Of a stretch of 6,721 nucleotides of DNA, positions 5,480-6,721 are shown one piece after another. A program made the translations under genes and the position numbers. The notes beneath the pieces are model-generated. The model saw only the letters and a list, made by a program, of their open reading frames with translations, searched no databases and was not told the origin of the DNA. The first letter of the stretch is position 1. Each line of letters starts with the position of its first letter. Source of the stretch: Bordetella parapertussis. Its GTDB lineage: Bacteria > Pseudomonadota > Gammaproteobacteria > Burkholderiales > Burkholderiaceae_B. The stretch covers positions 1 to 6,721 of the forward strand of contig CAMAYM010000125.1 in assembly GCA_945862495.1 (NCBI GenBank). The letters run 5' to 3'.

Positions 5480-6352
5480 TCAACCTTGGAGTATGCTGAC
5501 CAGGTATTGCCCATAACCGGTCTTACTATATGGGTGTGCTAGTGCCATTACCTGCTCCGCACCAATCCAGCCTTGTCTATATGCGATCTCTTCGGGGCAC
5601 GACACCATCAATCCCTGACGTTTTTGCAAGGTCGCAATGAAACTAGCTGCTTCGAGCAAGCTGTCGTGTGTGCCAGTATCTAACCAAGCAAAACCACGGC
5701 GCATCACCTCTACGTTGAGCTGTCCCATCTCCAGATAACGCTTATTCACATCAGTGATTTCCAACTCCCCGCGGGCTGACGGACGGATACTGGCGGCAAT
5801 ATCGCACACCTGCTTATCGTAAAAATATAAACCCGTTACAGCAAAACGGCTCTTGGGTACCACAGGCTTTTCTTCAATGCTGATGGCACGCTGCTTGGCA
5901 TCGAACTCCACCACGCCATATCGCTCCGGATCATGAACATGGTAGGCAAATACACTAGCACCGGTCGCACGTTCATTCGCATCCGCCAACAAACTGCCAA
6001 GTTCATGCCCATAATAAATGTTGTCCCCCAGCACTAGCGCGCTAGTGTCACGCCCCACAAAGTCCTTGCCAAGGATGAAGGCTTGCGCCAGCCCGTCCGG
6101 ACTAGGCTGCACTGCGTACTGAATGTTCATGCCCCAGTGGGCACCGTCACCTAGTAGTTCGGCAAAGCGCGGCGTGTCTTGCGGGGTACTGATCAAGAGC
6201 ACATCGCGAATGCCGCTCAGCATTAGCGTGCTGAGTGGGTAGTACACCATTGGCTTGTCGTACACCGGCATCAGCTGCTTGCTTACCGCCTGCGTGACAG
6301 GATACAACCGAGTACCAGACCCACCTGCCAGAATAATGCCTTTACGTGTCAT
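5480..6352 (-). CDS. rfbA: Glucose-1-phosphate thymidylyltransferase
   Basis: A 290-residue RmlA nucleotidyltransferase of standard length. It makes dTDP-glucose from dTTP and glucose-1-phosphate, the first step of dTDP-sugar synthesis. Visible motifs are the nucleotide-binding LAGGSGTRLYPVT (8-20) with K26 in VSKQLMPVYDKP, PDGLAQAF (85-92), LGDN (108-111) with a metal-binding Asp, the sugar-binding EEKP (160-163), GELEITDVN (195-203) and WLDTGTHDSLLEA (223-235). All are intact. The ATG at 6352 has a strong AGGGAG about 7 bases upstream. The start overlaps the stop of the rfbB remnant as ATGA, preserving the ancestral coupling. The downstream glycosyltransferase starts 6 bp after its stop. 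Confidence 0.96.
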   Translation of the reverse strand: MTRKGIILAGGSGTRLYPVTQAVSKQLMPVYDKPMVYYPLSTLMLSGIRDVLLISTPQDTPRFAELLGDGAHWGMNIQYAVQPSPDGLAQAFILGKDFVGRDTSALVLGDNIYYGHELGSLLADANERATGASVFAYHVHDPERYGVVEFDAKQRAISIEEKPVVPKSRFAVTGLYFYDKQVCDIAASIRPSARGELEITDVNKRYLEMGQLNVEVMRRGFAWLDTGTHDSLLEAASFIATLQKRQGLMVSCPEEIAYRQGWIGAEQVMALAHPYSKTGYGQYLVSILQG

Positions 6353-6543
6353 GCGGAAGCTCCCTCATATTGTTTGGCCACCCATTCGCGGTATGCACCA
6401 CTTTGAACATTTGCTACCCACTCTGGGTTATCCAGATACCACTACACCGTCTTACGGATGACCACTGGCTCGTCAGAGCAGGCTAACCAGTCGAGTATAA
6501 AGTTAGCTCCGATGAACCCGGCGCCACCGGTTATAATAATCAT
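6349..6543 (-). pseudogene. rfbB: rfbB (dTDP-glucose 4,6-dehydratase) remnant with large internal deletion
   Basis: Read on the minus strand from ATG 6543, 65 codons run to a TGA at 6349-6351. The first 28 residues are a classic RfbB start: MIIITGGAGFIGANF, with the GxxGxxG NAD motif, then SDEPVV. From about residue 29 the sequence switches to the RfbB C-terminus: RKTV, stop, WYLDNPEWVANVQSGAYREW, then VAKQYEG. Intact RfbB is about 350 residues, so roughly 290 central residues, including the active site, are gone. The junction lies near 6455-6462 and keeps the reading frame. Codon 34 (6442-6444) is TAG where the family normally has a residue before WYLDN. The product cannot be a dehydratase. 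The stop still overlaps the rfbA start. Confidence 0.9.
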
Positions 6544-6577
6544 TACAAAATATAAATTAAATATTTAGTTTAAAAAC
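6544..6577 (-). promoter_or_regulatory. Very AT-rich spacer, possible promoter for the rfbB remnant/rfbA
   Basis: Only 3 of 34 bases are G or C. On the minus strand a TATATT (-10-like) lies close to the remnant's ATG, but no good -35 is seen. A perfect 10-base palindrome TAAATATTTA occupies 6558-6567. It separates the upstream epimerase end from the rfb genes and could be a promoter, a silencer target or merely a scar of gene joining. The promoter reading is a guess from composition. Confidence 0.25.
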
Positions 6578-6721
6578 TTAATCGTTACTTCTCATCCAGT
6601 CGCAAGTAATGCGAACACCATCACCAACATTAAACGGCAAGTCCCCTGTTAATTTCTCAAGTGGCTCAGTATCATGTACCGCCTCAGTTAGCATATTAGT
6701 CAATCTAAAGCTAGTAAGAGG
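6578..6721 (-). CDS. Nucleotide-sugar epimerase/dehydratase, C-terminal 47 residues
   Basis: The frame enters from the right edge and ends at TAA 6578-6580. The visible peptide includes PLTSFRLTNML and, near the end, DLPFNVGDGVRITCDWM. This style (PLT-FRL-NM followed by a GV-x-TxxWM end) is characteristic of the C-terminus of NAD-dependent epimerases/dehydratases of the extended SDR family that act on nucleotide sugars. The cofactor and active-site regions are outside the window, so substrate and gene name cannot be given. GC here is about 42%, clearly lower than rfbA or galE by eye, and codon choice is AT-rich. This suggests an upstream cluster segment of separate origin. It lies on the same strand, 34 bp from the rfbB remnant. 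Confidence 0.7.
   Translation of the reverse strand, partial: PLTSFRLTNMLTEAVHDTEPLEKLTGDLPFNVGDGVRITCDWMRSND

Noticed and set aside
1..6721. CRISPR array, tRNA, rRNA or riboswitch.
   Set aside because: No regularly spaced repeats, cloverleaf or conserved RNA motif was recognised on either strand.

Overview
The window looks like a chromosomal accessory region of a betaproteobacterium. Burkholderiales, probably Comamonadaceae, is my inference from protein style and moderate-to-high GC; no single marker proves it. It has two halves that meet near position 3000.

Left half (1-3000) is mobile and defence-type baggage. On the minus strand an excisionase-like HTH antitoxin overlaps, by one base, a PIN-domain toxin gene that runs off the left edge. 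Divergent from it is a small excisionase-like DNA-binding protein on the plus strand, and the shared 191-bp control region carries a perfect 19-bp palindrome. A complete hicA-hicB pair follows on the minus strand. Then comes a plus-strand DDE transposase/integrase with an unusual N-terminal membrane segment, probably the core of an insertion sequence whose ends I could not define. About 290 bp with no recognisable gene separates it from the right half.

Right half (3177-6721) is a minus-strand nucleotide-sugar/O-antigen type operon. In transcription order it holds the 3' end of a sugar epimerase/dehydratase (cut by the window edge), a wrecked rfbB, intact rfbA, a family 2 glycosyltransferase, rfbC, and galE. 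Several genes are tightly coupled: rfbB remnant/rfbA share ATGA, rfbA and the glycosyltransferase are 6 bp apart, and rfbC ends in an ATGA that could start galE.

RfbA makes dTDP-glucose, RfbC 3,5-epimerises dTDP-4-keto-6-deoxyglucose, GalE supplies UDP-galactose-type donors, and the glycosyltransferase would use one such donor. The step between RfbA and RfbC (RfbB) is destroyed here: only about 28 N-terminal and 35 C-terminal codons remain, joined in frame and interrupted by an amber codon. No rfbD is present. So dTDP-L-rhamnose can be made only if rfbB and rfbD exist elsewhere in the genome.

The strongest unusual observations are the rfbB deletion scar that still keeps its coupling to rfbA, the membrane-anchored transposase, and the palindrome between two divergent excisionase-like genes. 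I did not find a convincing wholly new system.
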